Source: Clavelina lepadiformis (Eukaryota > Chordata > Ascidiacea > Aplousobranchia > Clavelinidae). Taken from it: a stretch of DNA of 64,000 bases. The DNA is taken from contig NC_135246.1 in the NCBI RefSeq assembly GCF_947623445.1, positions 20,146,288 through 20,210,287 of the forward strand, given 5' to 3'. Position numbers and translations under genes: made by a program. Position 1 is the first letter of the stretch, and the number at the start of each line of letters is the position of its first letter. The notes beneath the pieces are model-generated. The model was not told the DNA's origin, did not search any database, and worked only from the letters and a program-made list of their open reading frames with translations. Positions 23,377-34,680 of this stretch are shown in pieces.

Positions 23377-24467
23377 TTGACCGCGGGAAATTGACCGCGA
23401 ACAAACTCACCGGGGACAACTGAACGTGGCGTAAATTGACCGCGAACAAACTGACCGTGATGTAAATTGACCGCGAACAAACTAACCGGAAACAAACTGA
23501 CCGGAATGAAAATTGACTGGGAGGTAAATTGACCGTGCAAGTGCTGAATTATTGTGTTTAAGTTGATGGTAGTATATGATATGTAAAGTAAATATTTGTT
23601 TGTAACTATTTCCTTTGTTTTTAACAAAATTTTTTTTATTTCAATACACATTGAAACATTTATTTAAATAAACAGAAATATTTCCGGAAATACGAGAAAT
23701 ACGAGTAACAACATTAAAAGAAGTTCACTGCAAAACACATATGACACTACATAATAAGGGCACTAAAATTTACACAAACTGTTATTTGACAAATAAGGAA
23801 GTTTATTGCGCAAATTGTAGGTTGTGGGCGATGCCTCTGAGAAAATCTAATATGTCACGGTTTGCAAAATCTTCAACGATGGTTTGAAGTCGCGCATCCA
23901 GATCCTTGTATTTTCTCCTTTTGGCAGGAGGCCCTTGGGCACAGAGCGCCTCAATCTTGTTTTTGTTTATGTTCTGCAATTTCCTCAAAGCTTCTATAAA
24001 TTTCCAAATGGTTGGGTGTTGCATTGATAACATCTTGTTTATTAGATTGTGGTGACCTTCAACTTTGTTGTTGGTTCTGGCGTCGCCATTTAACACTCGA
24101 ACATGGACGTTCCAGAAGTCATGTGAATATGGCGGGTCTCGTCGGAGTTGAATAAAGGTGAAAAACCCGTAGGGTCACCCTACACCCTAAAAGGGGCCAA
24201 CAAACCCTACGAGTGGCAACCTTGACTGCAATACACATACTAACTTGGCTGGGATTAAAGCTGATGCGCGACTAGATAGTGAATTAGAATTTTGACCTTT
24301 TGACGGCCAATTTGTCGCCGGTTAATTTGATCGCCGGCCAATTTATCGACGGTTAATTTCATCGCCGGCCAATTTACGTCACGGTTAATTTGATCGCCGG
24401 CCAATTTGTTGCCGGTCAGTTGACCACTACCAGTTGTCGTCGGTGAATTTGTTCACGGTCAATTCAC
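23377..24467 (-). mobile_element. MULE-type DNA transposon remnant with repeat-array ends
   Basis: The element is bounded by two arrays of short degenerate units in opposite orientation. The left array (23377-23542) has units like TTGACCGCGAACAAACTGAC. The right array (24296-24467) has units like CGCCGGCCAATTTATCG and ends in TTCACGGTCAATTCACG. Between them is a minus-strand transposase fragment (23803-24096). Only about 1.1 kb remains, so it is non-autonomous. Target-site duplication was not resolved because the ends are degenerate. Confidence 0.65.
23803..24096 (-). pseudogene. MULE transposase C-terminal fragment
   Basis: A 97-codon frame beginning MLNGDARTNNKVEGHHNLIN and continuing HPTIWKFIEALRKLQ. 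The pattern R-T-N-N-x-V-E-G-x-H followed by HP-x-I-W-x-F is typical of the C-terminal part of animal MULE-type transposases. The catalytic DDE core expected upstream on the minus strand is absent, so it is a decayed fragment. An alternative is a domesticated stand-alone protein, but the transposon-end arrays on both sides argue against that. Confidence 0.6.
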
Positions 24468-24883
24468 GTGATCCCGTTTTTGATTATGCGTAATGTTGAG
24501 AAAGTGTACAGCACCTACAATAACAACCTTTTCTTGTAAACTATATCTGTTGTAATATTAAAAGCTTTCGGCTGACAAGAGATTAGAGTATTCTAACCGC
24601 ACGCAACAAAAGAGTCAAATAATTTATTCAACAGGTAAATTAAGTTAACATAACATAAGTTAAGACAGATAAGCTCTGTATCTACATTAGTAAGATCTGC
24701 ACAACGGCGCCACTGCGGATTTTTGTCAATATGGTTTATGTCGTGCAAGCACAGATCTAATATTTATCTCGATGCAAAGACCGGAAAGTATCAGCCACGT
24801 ACGGGAAGGTTGTTGTTTTGTGAAAGAAAATTATTAGAAATGGCTTCACTGAGATGCTTGTATTGGATGGTTGAGTCGAGAGA

Positions 24884-27800
24884 ATGGATACAAGTCGTGA
24901 GTTGGTGTCATTGCCTGAATCATCATCTCATAATGGCCAAGTTGAGGTGGAAATTGTGGAAGAAAACAATGGAACGTCATGTTCAAATGAGAATGAAGGA
25001 TGCTATGATGTCACAAATGAAAATACAAGCAGCGAACAGGTTGCAACCAAATTTTTATCCGATGCTTCATTGTTTTATTTGTGTAGTTTTTACATAATTG
25101 TGAACATGGCCGAGAGCAAATGAGATTAGTATCTAATGGCTTCTGTTTCCACACTGGAGAGTCAAGATCAACCAATTCGTCTGCAGTTCAGTTCATTTTC
25201 ATTGACTTAGTGAGAAAGTTTATTACAAGCTCAACAAAGGTGTTCTTTGATTGTAGAAACTAACACTATGGGTCGTATGGTCCAGTCTGTTGGCGCTATT
25301 TTCTGCTTATTTTATGTTTGGATATTCTGCTGCTTCAATCAACGCAATTGCAACACCAGCTCGAAAAGCATTTCAGGAACACCATCTAGTAAGTGGGTTT
25401 CTTGAATGGGAATTATTTAGCTTTAATAAAAACATGAACACTTTGCCAAGAATAAATAATTAAGCCCAATTCAAAATCAGACATCTAAAAATTATACAAT
25501 GACAACCAAAACTGAATCTGGGTCAAAATCAAAACTGTCACTATTTGAACTTTTTTTGGAATTTTTACAATTAACGATATTGAATGTTCGATCCAGGTTC
25601 GTTACAACACGACTCTGAGTGAAGACGATTTGAATTTAATTTGGACGATAACTGTTGCAGCATTTCCAGTTGGTGGAATATTAGGATGCTTTATCCCTAA
25701 CATTCTTGTGAAGAAGTTTGGAAAACTGGTGATAATTTTAAGTCATTATCAAGTTAACTGGGTTAGCTTGATTGTTATTATTTTCTTCAGCGATCAATGT
25801 TATACGGGCACGTGGTCGTGGTCATAGCAAGCGTGTTTCTCGGACTCACTTCTGTGTTCAAGTCATTTGAAGTCATTGTCATCGGCAGGATACTTATTGG
25901 TGTCGTTATGGCGAAGGTTGCGCTAGTACGTTGTTGCGTTGCTGTCACGATGCTGCGTTGTTGATCCGTTGCTGACTCCTGCTTCAGAAGGCTGCTACTC
26001 AGTTGTCTGTTACCTTCGCTCATATATTAAAAGAAAAACAAGTACGACCTTCTTACTTCAAGTCTTTAATCGAACTGATGTCCTGCGCTCAGACAGTGCA
26101 AAACGAATGGGGACGGTAAACGAACTAACAGTGCTTAATAAACATGTGCTGGGAGCATTGTGCGAGCGCCATCCAGCGACAAAACAAACAAAACACCCAA
26201 CGACCGCTACATCGTGACATCAAGTTGTGCTACAAGTAAGTTTTTTTATCTGATTGATGGATTCTGTATGATGTAATAAGCATGGTAAGGTTGTATTATA
26301 TTTTCAACTAAACTTGCGTTGCATTAAAAGTTAATTCAGCAATGAAAAATTTTCTTATAAAGGCATCACCCCAAGTTATGTTGTCGAAGTTTGCTCCCTC
26401 AAGTGGCGAGGAATGTTCGGGAGCTTGGTCATGTTTTTTATCTCGATTGGAGCTTTTACGTCGACTCTGTTAGGTTTAAATGAGGTTTGTTTGTATTTCT
26501 ATTTCAAGATGATTTGACATTGGTCATATTATCACCAATACCAGGATTACTGACTAATTCCACATTATGTAGGAAATGACCATCGTACACATTAATACGT
26601 ATGAATATGAATTATAGACGGAAGCGATTTCCAAACTGTGTACAGCCACAAGCTGTCATATACCTGTTGTTTAAAATTAATATTCTCTGAGAAAAAATAT
26701 TTCAAACATTTTCAAGTTGCAAAGCCCTTCAGTGAAAAATGCCAATTTCGGGCATAGTTTAGTTTAATTTTAAGATGTTGTTTTGTTTGTTGTCACAATG
26801 CATTTATTATTGAGTGACAATTATTCACGGGCTACTGCCTTGTCGTGTCAGCTTATTTTGATTGCCTTGTTGAAGTTTCATGCTATGATGGAGGAAGCTT
26901 TGTTCCCAAAGACATGTTCAAACTGTGCTCAGATCTGATCTTCTCAAGAATTCTGTAGAAATAAAGCTAATTATGACAATTAGCACAGCACCTAGTCAGG
27001 TCAAAAGTAAAGGATTATCAAAGCCTGGCTTTATGACAGGTCTTTGCCTGCTTCATGAGCTCGGTACGTTGAGGATTGAAAAACTGCAGCACAAGCAGTG
27101 AAACAGTCCAAAGAGCAGAGCAGGAAGAAATTTGGACAAAAGTTGGAAAAGTTTAGTGAAAATAAACCAAAACAAACACACTAATGCAGCAGAAGGCAAC
27201 AATGTTTCGAAAAGAAAGTTCAGAGAAAACAATTTGTCAGAAAAACAACATCACTTGTTTTCATTTCTCTCTTTTACTTCATGCCGGAGAGCCCAAGGTA
27301 CATTGCAATGTGATGTTGTGGTAGGTTCGATGTTTACACTTCTATGTAGATTTATTTTATTTAGTGTTTCTGAAAATGATGTGTTTCTGGAAACAATTCT
27401 GGTGTGAATTCAAATGTGCATTTGTTGAAAGTTGCTCATAGTTAGATTGCTATTTAGAGATATGTTTATTTAACTTATTGTAAGCTCTATAGAATATAGA
27501 TTACAAATGATTTGCCAAATATGTCTGTAAAGAAATTTATGTCGGTGTATTCTGATCCCTCAATTGTGCATTGTTTCTTCACGATCCAGGCATTTATACA
27601 TCACAGAAGGCAAGAAGGAAGAAGTGAGGAAGTTGCTCATGAAGCTGAGGAAGTGTGAAGACGTTTCCGATGAACTCGATAAAATGGAAACTGAACTTCA
27701 ATCTCAAGCATCGTCCAAGCAAATGAGTCTTGTTCAGGTTGGAGGATTTGTTAATTTTAAATTTTAAGCTCAATGTTGTTTTGTTAATTTTTTCTGTTTT

Positions 27801-29591
27801 ATTAATTATCTAATTATATTATACATAATTATACATAACTTTGTCTATTTTATTAATTCTGGTTTTTACTTTTCACTTCTACTAACAATGTCAGATTGTA
27901 GTAAGTAAATCTTTTTAAACCTTTAAACTTAAATAATTTTCTTCTAATGTTTCAGTTGTTTCAATCCCCTGCATTGCGTTTTCAATTGATCACTGCCATG
28001 GTTTTGGGAAGTTTTTACCAGCTGACAGGTTTAAACGGGCTCGTAGCTTATTTGAAACAGTTTTATGTTGCAGTCGGGATCCCAGCCAGTGATGTTCAGT
28101 ATGCGAGTCTTGGACCCTTTGCTACCCTCCTTGTCGTTGCTGTTATACCAGTAAGAGTTGATTGTTAGTTCTGTCTTCTTGGTTTTAGCAGCTTGTACTG
28201 ATATTGGCCAGTTATTTACAGCTTATATCAATTCTTCTTTACACCAGTGTTGCACTTGCAAGCGCTTCTCTTTAAAAGAAATTTCCACAAATTGAGATTT
28301 TGTTTCATGTTTTTAACATTTCTTCATGAAAAAATAAAATTTCAGCCATTTACAATCGAACGAGTTGGACGAAAAAAACTTCTCCTAATCGGATATCTCA
28401 TTGAGGGGATCACCCTTTTGCTTTTGACGATCACCATCGAGATTGGTCACCTGGCATATTGGATTCCCTATTTGTCCATCGTGTTTATTTCAGGTGTGGC
28501 CATTATCAGCCATTTTCATGCAAACTTTTGTTAGAATTTGGTTGTTTGGTGAACTTGGGGGAACTGTGTTGTCTGGTTTGATTCGGAAGTTCTATATTTT
28601 CTCGTTACTTTCAGGTTTCCTTGTTGGTTTTGCCATTGGACCGGGAGCGATCACTTTGCTTGCGGTTTCTGAATTTTATCCCCAAACATCTCGCACGGCA
28701 GCCCTGATGACAACCAGCCTGTGCCTGTGGACTTCTTTCACCTTTGTTGTTGTTTTATTTCCATACATGATAGTAAGATTTCTATTAACCTTGATTTATA
28801 ATTGTCGCGGTTTCCTGTTACATTGCACCCAGGGATATGCGCAAGCTCCGCTGTGATTGTATCCGCTTTGACAAGTTAAATGAATCTTTCGTCTCTTCCC
28901 GTCCTTCCAGACTCCAACATCCCAATCATGTCGTAGACCTCGTTAAACTGGACCATGTGTTCAACGAATAAATTTTAGAGCCAAGAAATTAGCAATAAAT
29001 TTATTAACTCGTTTTCATAGCGTTATGAGCAAGCTTAGCCACAAAATAAAACGGTTGCTGGTTTGTTGGTGCTCATATGTGACGTATGATCTTCAAATAA
29101 CCTCTTTCAACCTTTTGCCCTATCACTAAAACACTAAAGCAGTGTGTCGACCGAAACATTTGGTTAGTAAATATGTTTTCTATTGTTTTAGCTTCTATGT
29201 TCGTTCAAAGCAGCCTTCGAATAATTCTCTGAGTGTAATAACTTATACGGGTGCAATGTCGTGATTCTGACTGTTTTCAATTTTTTTTTGAAATAGCAAC
29301 TTGCCCCGGATTTTATATTGCCCCCTACAGATGGCACTTGCTGTTTGTTTATTTTATCAATTATTTTTCCAGGCTGCATTAAGAGGGTTCACATTCTTGA
29401 TATTTTCGTCGATCGCTTTCGCCGTCGCCGTCTTCGTCTATTTCGCCGTCCCAGAAACTAAAGATCGGTCTTTTGTTGAAATTCAACAAATTTTCAAGAA
29501 TAAGACATTTTGTAGTGAATCACATGACTCCAGTAACTTCTGTGTACAAGAAATATCATTGGAGACACCAAACATGACGTCATCAGCCTGA
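24884..29591 (+). pseudogene. SLC2A (GLUT-type) transporter, disrupted inverted copy
   Basis: Exons match the intact copy one for one: 24884-25039, 25257-25388, 25597-25728, 25791 onward (interrupted), 26363-26484, remnant to 27297, 27590-27737, 27956-28150, 28346-28493, 28615-28772, 29373-29591. Exon 4 is cut after GGTGTCGT by a 309-bp block that brings an in-frame stop 20 codons later. Exon 6 has lost its acceptor and roughly its first 53 nt (LGGDELWPMM in the other copy), keeping only the part ending in PESPR. Exon 5 ends in phase 0 and exon 7 begins mid-codon, so skipping exon 6 shifts the frame. The other exons remain open, which suggests recent loss. A shortened product or regulatory transcript cannot be excluded. 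Confidence 0.85.
25907..26211 (+). mobile_element. Insertion in exon 4 of the transporter copy, solo-LTR-like
   Basis: About 305 bp absent from the intact copy, flanked by TCGT on both sides (25903-25906 and 26212-26215), consistent with a 4-bp target-site duplication. It carries a TATA-like stretch (CATATATTAAAAG near 26020) and AATAAA (near 26138), and ends in CA, all typical of a solo LTR. No terminal inverted repeat is evident, which argues against a MITE. The family is not identified. Confidence 0.55.
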
Positions 29592-30098
29592 AAACATGAG
29601 TTTGTTGAAATATCAGCGGAGGATTTTTGGGTTGCAGCTGGCAACACGATGATCATGGTCTCTGGAAAGAAACTAGGACTGAAAACTTTATGGTTCGTAG
29701 AAGTGGCCAGAAACCTTTATTTGAGTATTATTTGACTTTATGCTCACTTCGACTTAATAAAAGTTGTCAGTTGATGCCAACTTGCTTATGACGTAACTTT
29801 TTCACCACCTTTATAAGAGTCAGATACCTAAAGTACCACGTGATATTTTCCTTTTATGGTACGTTGACGTCATTGTCTATGACGTTGCGATGTTCAGGCA
29901 TGGTCTAATTTACTGGTTTTTGTTTCAAATCTCCATGTTCTACTACTGTGCTATGCATTTCCTGCTCCAGTGTACAATTTTGCTGGCTTCTTACTGTGCA
30001 TGACTGCGCATGCGTGCTTAAAAGAAATATCGCTTTTATAACTCCAAGACCAAAACAAGGCCAGATAATTTCTGCATTCGTCATTTGTCTAAAGTCTA

Positions 30099-30290
30099 AT
30101 TCATCGCGGAGTATTTTGCAATCGATAGTGAGCACTTTGCAATTATGATACAGATCTCAATTCATTTTGAATGTAGAAGTGTTTTTTGCGACATGTAGTG
30201 ACAATAAATAATCAACAGGAATTATTGCTCGGTGGCAGTAAAGTGCTTTAAAATTAAATGATGTTATCTTATGCTTCTGAAAAACATAGT
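30099..30290 (+). repeat. Dispersed repeat, copy 2 of 2
   Basis: Direct-repeat partner of 22402-22573, starting at TTCATCGCGGAGTATT. It lies immediately outside the right duplication arm, so it may mark a rearrangement boundary. Confidence 0.75.
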
Positions 30291-31616
30291 CAATGACGCC
30301 GCAGACTGTGAGTGACTGAGTGATCGGATTCTGTGCTGTAAAGCATATCCTCGTCGGTTGTCATAATTCTGACTCGTAACGAAGAATTTGCAATTTATAA
30401 GCTTGTTAACAGCTATAAGCATCGTATGGTCGTGCTGGTGTCACGGTCTGCCGGTAAACTGCTACCCTTCATGTAGGCTAACCTTTTCAGCCGCACAACG
30501 CCAACATCAAAAGGCTTATAAATGTGCTTAACCTCGCCAAAGCCTACGGTTCAAGGAACCCGTCAGAACACAGAAATATAGGTTTAGCAAATGAGCGGTA
30601 CTTAGTATAACTTCTGAACTTGTACAGTAGGCTATATCGGTTAATGGGTACCGGTGCTCATAACTTACGAGTCTCAAGTCATAACTGTCAGCTATAAGAC
30701 AATTTCTAGAAGTTTTGCGACTGTAAGGGCTGAAATGAGATTTTTACCAAGCTATATAATTTGGTGATTGCAACTGCTACCCGTTGTGGAAATTATGATA
30801 AAACATGACTGCTCGTACACCAAACTTTTTTATCTTTATGGAAATTTATAATAAATAAACAAAAAGTATTGTACGTTTATTGTACAAGTACTTGAACGCC
30901 GATTAATATAAAATTAACAAAGAATTAAGACTTCACTGTACGCCAAAATTTCTGTCTTCGTATGCACGAGTTCTCAACGAAAACTGCCAGGCCTACTTTT
31001 CAGTCGGAACTAACTAATATATCCTGGCCATGATCCATCATGGTGTAAAATGTGGCAACTGCAGGCACTAGGTTCATCAATGAACGCACCAATTTATAAT
31101 AAATTTGCAAACATTAATTAACAAATTTGCGTCTGTACGTGCATGATTTCTCATCAAAAACTGCCTCACTTTCCAGTGTGACCCCATAATTACCTCAATA
31201 CTTGCTTCTGGCTCACAGAACCTTTGGCAACAAATTAGCTAGCCTATGCCCTAGGGCAGTGGTTCTTAAACTGAGTATGCACGTGCACGTCCGAGATTTT
31301 TTGGCTGAAATGATATTGCACAATGGAAGAATTGCGATCTTTCTCTAAAAACGAGACACTACTCTTGTCTCTGTTTTTTATCATTGTAAGGCCGCACCTT
31401 GCCTACCACAACGCGGAAGCTTACGCTTCAGTATGAGTCGTAGTGCACTTCGGTACCCTCGAGATTTTGGCAAAAACTGCCATACTCTGGAGTTAAAGCG
31501 GAGTATGGCATACTCTAGATTAAAGCAAGTAGTTCTGTAGCCTATCTATGTGACTGTTGTTTGTTTGAATTATTGACAAAATATTTTCTAACTTTCAGAA
31601 TCGTAAGTTAATAAAA
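30291..31616. other. No recognised gene; transposon-end-like sequence
   Basis: Intergenic region upstream of SDHC. The block CAGTGGTTCTTAAACTGAG at about 31257 resembles a hAT-type terminal inverted repeat, but no matching right end was found. A related block (GGCAAAAACTGCCATACTCT near 31470) recurs in diverged form near 38855. ACTTTCAG at about 31594-31601, just before the SDHC start, is a good splice acceptor with no visible upstream coding exon. Confidence 0.45.
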
Positions 31617-32165
31617 ATGTCATTGCTGAGCAGAGTTTTGTCCAAGCAACATCTGGTGCTCAGTAACAGATGTCGTCCTGAACTATTTGCCGCAATATTT
31701 AGTGCAAATAAATCAAGTGGGTCTGCACAAAAACAAATGGATGACTTCTGGGCAAAAAATAAATCAGTAAATCGGCCAATGTCACCCCATCTGACGATTT
31801 ACAAACCTCAACTGACATCGATGCTTTCGATAACTCACAGAGCAACAGGAATTGCTTTGGCTGCACTCACAAGTGGTTTCGCATTTTCCACTTTGCTTCC
31901 AGGAACTGCTGTTGCTCCGATCCTGGCATTTGCAGAAAGTCTCCACAGCTCCTGGTTAGGCTCCGGATTTCTCCTCGACTTAAAGTTTATTGTTGCTTGG
32001 CCGTTAATTTTCCATTCAATTAATGGTTTGAGACACCTCATGTGGGACAGAGCTTCCGGTTTGAAGATCGCGGAAGTCTATCAAAGTGGATGGTTCGTGT
32101 TGGCCCTCAGCACTCTGTTGGCCGTCATTTTCATTCTTCCTTGGAACAAGATCAACCAAAAATAA
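31617..32165 (+). CDS. SDHC: Succinate dehydrogenase cytochrome b560 subunit (SDHC)
   Basis: A single uninterrupted frame of 182 codons, close to the usual 170-180 residues. SDHC is a membrane anchor of respiratory complex II in the inner mitochondrial membrane; it binds heme b with SDHD and forms part of the ubiquinone site. The signature RPMSPHLTIYKPQLTSMLSI followed by THRATG is the SDHC family hallmark, with serine and arginine near the quinone site. The histidine in SINGLRHLMWD fits the heme ligand. Three hydrophobic helices follow, and the first 60 residues look like a basic mitochondrial presequence. Vertebrate SDHC has several introns; this copy has none in the coding region. AATAAA lies at 32260. 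ACTTTCAG just upstream may be a 5' UTR or trans-splice acceptor. Confidence 0.95.
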   Translation: MSLLSRVLSKQHLVLSNRCRPELFAAIFSANKSSGSAQKQMDDFWAKNKSVNRPMSPHLTIYKPQLTSMLSITHRATGIALAALTSGFAFSTLLPGTAVAPILAFAESLHSSWLGSGFLLDLKFIVAWPLIFHSINGLRHLMWDRASGLKIAEVYQSGWFVLALSTLLAVIFILPWNKINQK

Positions 32166-32530
32166 CATTATTTCTTTGATGATTAATTTGGTGAAATTTT
32201 GCAACCGCATGATGCTTATTTTCAGTTATATCATTTATCTTGTATTTCTGGTTGAACCAAATAAATTTGTGGGATTCAAGTTAAAATGTTAATAACATGT
32301 TGTTTTGACAAATTTGTTTCATTGAAACTTGTTGAAGTCTATAATAATGGTGTTTGTGATGTAACTTTTATTTTGGAAATTTTTTGTTTTCTCTGTCACT
32401 TCGCTTATCCGCAAATTAATTGATGTTCTGATAAATTTAAAATATGTGGTTTTGTATTTATTTGTGCTGTAGCAGGAGTAGGTGATGTGCACAAGACAGA
32501 GTTTTCTTGAACTCACTTTGCTGATTTTGA

Positions 32531-34562
32531 ATGAGAAGCGCAAGAGGAAGGACTTCGCGGCAAAGAAAGAGAAAAGATCGTGGTGAAATATTTAATTTGT
32601 TCTCACATGGGTTTGTCAGTTTGACATCGACTTGAATGAATGTTTTTATTTTTAGATTTTTTTAAAGAAGTTGACAAAAATCTGATCGACCTTCAACGAT
32701 GGATGAAAACTGTGAGTTTCAAAGCGGACGGGCTGGCGGTGGCAGAATTTAAGGGAACTGGACGTGGTTTAATTGCAAAGAAGAATCTTTATCCAGGTGG
32801 AGAAGATTGCAAGAATTTGTTTAATTAATTGTCAGAGTTTAATCATAATGTTCACTGAACTATCCCGTCATGTTTTAGGCGATGTGATTCTGTCGACACC
32901 CTGTGAAGTGTTGATTGGGGTTGCAAAAGCCTGCAGAGAGTCACATTGGGTTAAATCTGTACTTGGACTCCACAGTAGCATTGGTGAAACTTGTATAGAG
33001 CAATCAGCTTAAGTGCTGTTGATATATCCATATGTGTCTCACTCAACTTGGTAATATTGATGTATAGTTTTGCTTAAATTGTTTTACTGTTTAGACAAAA
33101 ATATCCAAATAACAGGGATTCACGCACTTTGCTTGTTCCTGATTGAAGAGAGACGCAAACTTAATTCAGCTGAAAAAGGCAGCAACGTACCGATTGGAAA
33201 GTGGGACAAGTACGTCAAGGTGCTGCCAGATCATTTCACCCATCCCGTATGTTGGAACAGCGATGTCCTCTGTCTTCTGCCATCAGATTTGCTCAGAAAG
33301 GTTGTCAGCACCAGGTCTCAGGTTGAAGGTCAAGTCAAGTTAATAAACAAACTGATCTGTGTGGCTGCCAAGCACAAACTTCTGCAAAAACTTTGTGGGA
33401 GAGACGGAACGTTTGGACTCTTGCAGGAAGAAATATCAGCAGAAGAGTACAAGTGGGCTTGGTGCTGTGTTAATACAAGGTGATATAATAAACTTCACTA
33501 TCTACCAACCTGCACTTTATTGCACATATCACACCGCCTACTTCCCTGCAGATGCGTTTACTCAGACCATGACCCACCAACGCTGAAGGGGCTTCAGCCT
33601 TCTGAAGCAGACAACTATTTCCTGGTCCCTTTCCTTGACTTACTCAACCATTCAGTCGGTGCACGAGTCGAGGCCAAATACAACAAACTATCCAAAAAGT
33701 TTGAGATCAAAACTTTAAATTCAGTCAAAAAATATTCACAAGTAATTTGATTTTTATTAAATAACTTTTGAAATAGCGAATAACAGCTTTCTTGCTGTGT
33801 TGTTGAGGTGTTCATCCACTATGGGGCGCACAGCAATGGCTTCCTTCTCACAGAATATGGGTTCATAGATGAGAGCCAGACCAACTATGACGACAATGTT
33901 CCTTGTCAGTGGAGGGATCTCCTTGAGTAAGATGGCGCTGGAATATGTTGAAAACCTTGATGAGGCATCGTTGGATGACGTTGTTTTGTCTTTAGCAGTT
34001 CAATTTTTGCAAACACTTGCCAATATGCCATTTGTCACATAGAAATCACAACTTTGAAGAAAACGTGGCGGATATGATGACATCTCTGCTTGAAAAGTAT
34101 TCCATCAACGGCGGTTTGTGTTTCACGTATGTCGCCCCCTCATGGTCGTTGTCCATCACTCTTCTTCTTCTGCAGTTATTTGCTTCTGATTGCGTCGACA
34201 ATCCCGAAGCCACGTTCTTGTCGCTCCTCGCTTACAAACTCCCGTCCAAACATTGTCAGGTGAGATGTCTATTGATGACATCGCCGCCATCTGATGGTGG
34301 AATTATCGATAAATAAAGTCTGTCACTATTATTTCAGGAAGTTTTAGAAAGTGCTCGCCGGATACTGTTAAGAATATGCACAAAGAAGAGGGAATTTGTG
34401 ACGGGATTTATCACTAGATGCAACCGACAACTTGTAATTTGTAAACCCAATGACAAGTTGATCGTGGAAATGATTTCAAAGTTGTGGAACATTTACAACA
34501 ATATCATAAAAATCAATTGTGAGCTTATTAATTCCAACCAGTGCTTTTGTGATTTTAGTTGA
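32531..34562 (+). CDS. SETD4: SET-domain protein SETD4-like methyltransferase
   Basis: Multi-exon gene of the SETD4 type, a SET-domain protein with a long insertion, reported as a lysine methyltransferase. Exons placed with good phase: 32531-32582, 32656-32796, from 32880 (end uncertain), 33095-33479, 33552-33741, from 33808 (end uncertain), one or two exons at about 33935-34115, 34176-34259, 34338-34562. Visible motifs are the N-terminal FKGTGRGLIAKKNLYPGD strand pair, WAWCCVNTR, LVPFLDLLNHS (the NHS core that binds S-adenosylmethionine) and VFIHYGAHSNGFLLTEYGF near the SET C-terminus. The first exon must end at 32582 (CGTG before GTGAAAT), because the later GT gives a stop. The last exon ends about 120 bp from the kaptin stop, so the two genes are tail to tail. 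Middle exon limits are approximate. Confidence 0.85.
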
Positions 34563-34680
34563 ATGTTGTCGCATCTGCAACTGTATTAAATTAAAAATCC
34601 CTGAATTTCTTACGGATACAAAACTTTTTTTACTTGTGCTTAAATCATTCCAGTAAGAGGCAAAGCAAAAGAAAACTGAA

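Larger units (their letters stand above)
24706..30093 (+). repeat. Right arm of the large inverted duplication
   Basis: This is the reverse-oriented partner of 2626-7955. Relative to the left arm it has an extra block in exon 4 (25907-26215), lacks about 0.3 kb around exon 6 (near 27240), and has an extra 50-60 bp near 26781-26840. Exons 1-3, 5 and 7-11 and most intron sequence are retained at high similarity. Confidence 0.85.

Noticed and set aside
32583-32611. SETD4 exon 1 extended to 32610
   Set aside because: The extended donor would create a stop (TTT TTT TAA) at the next exon. The donor at 32583 keeps the frame.
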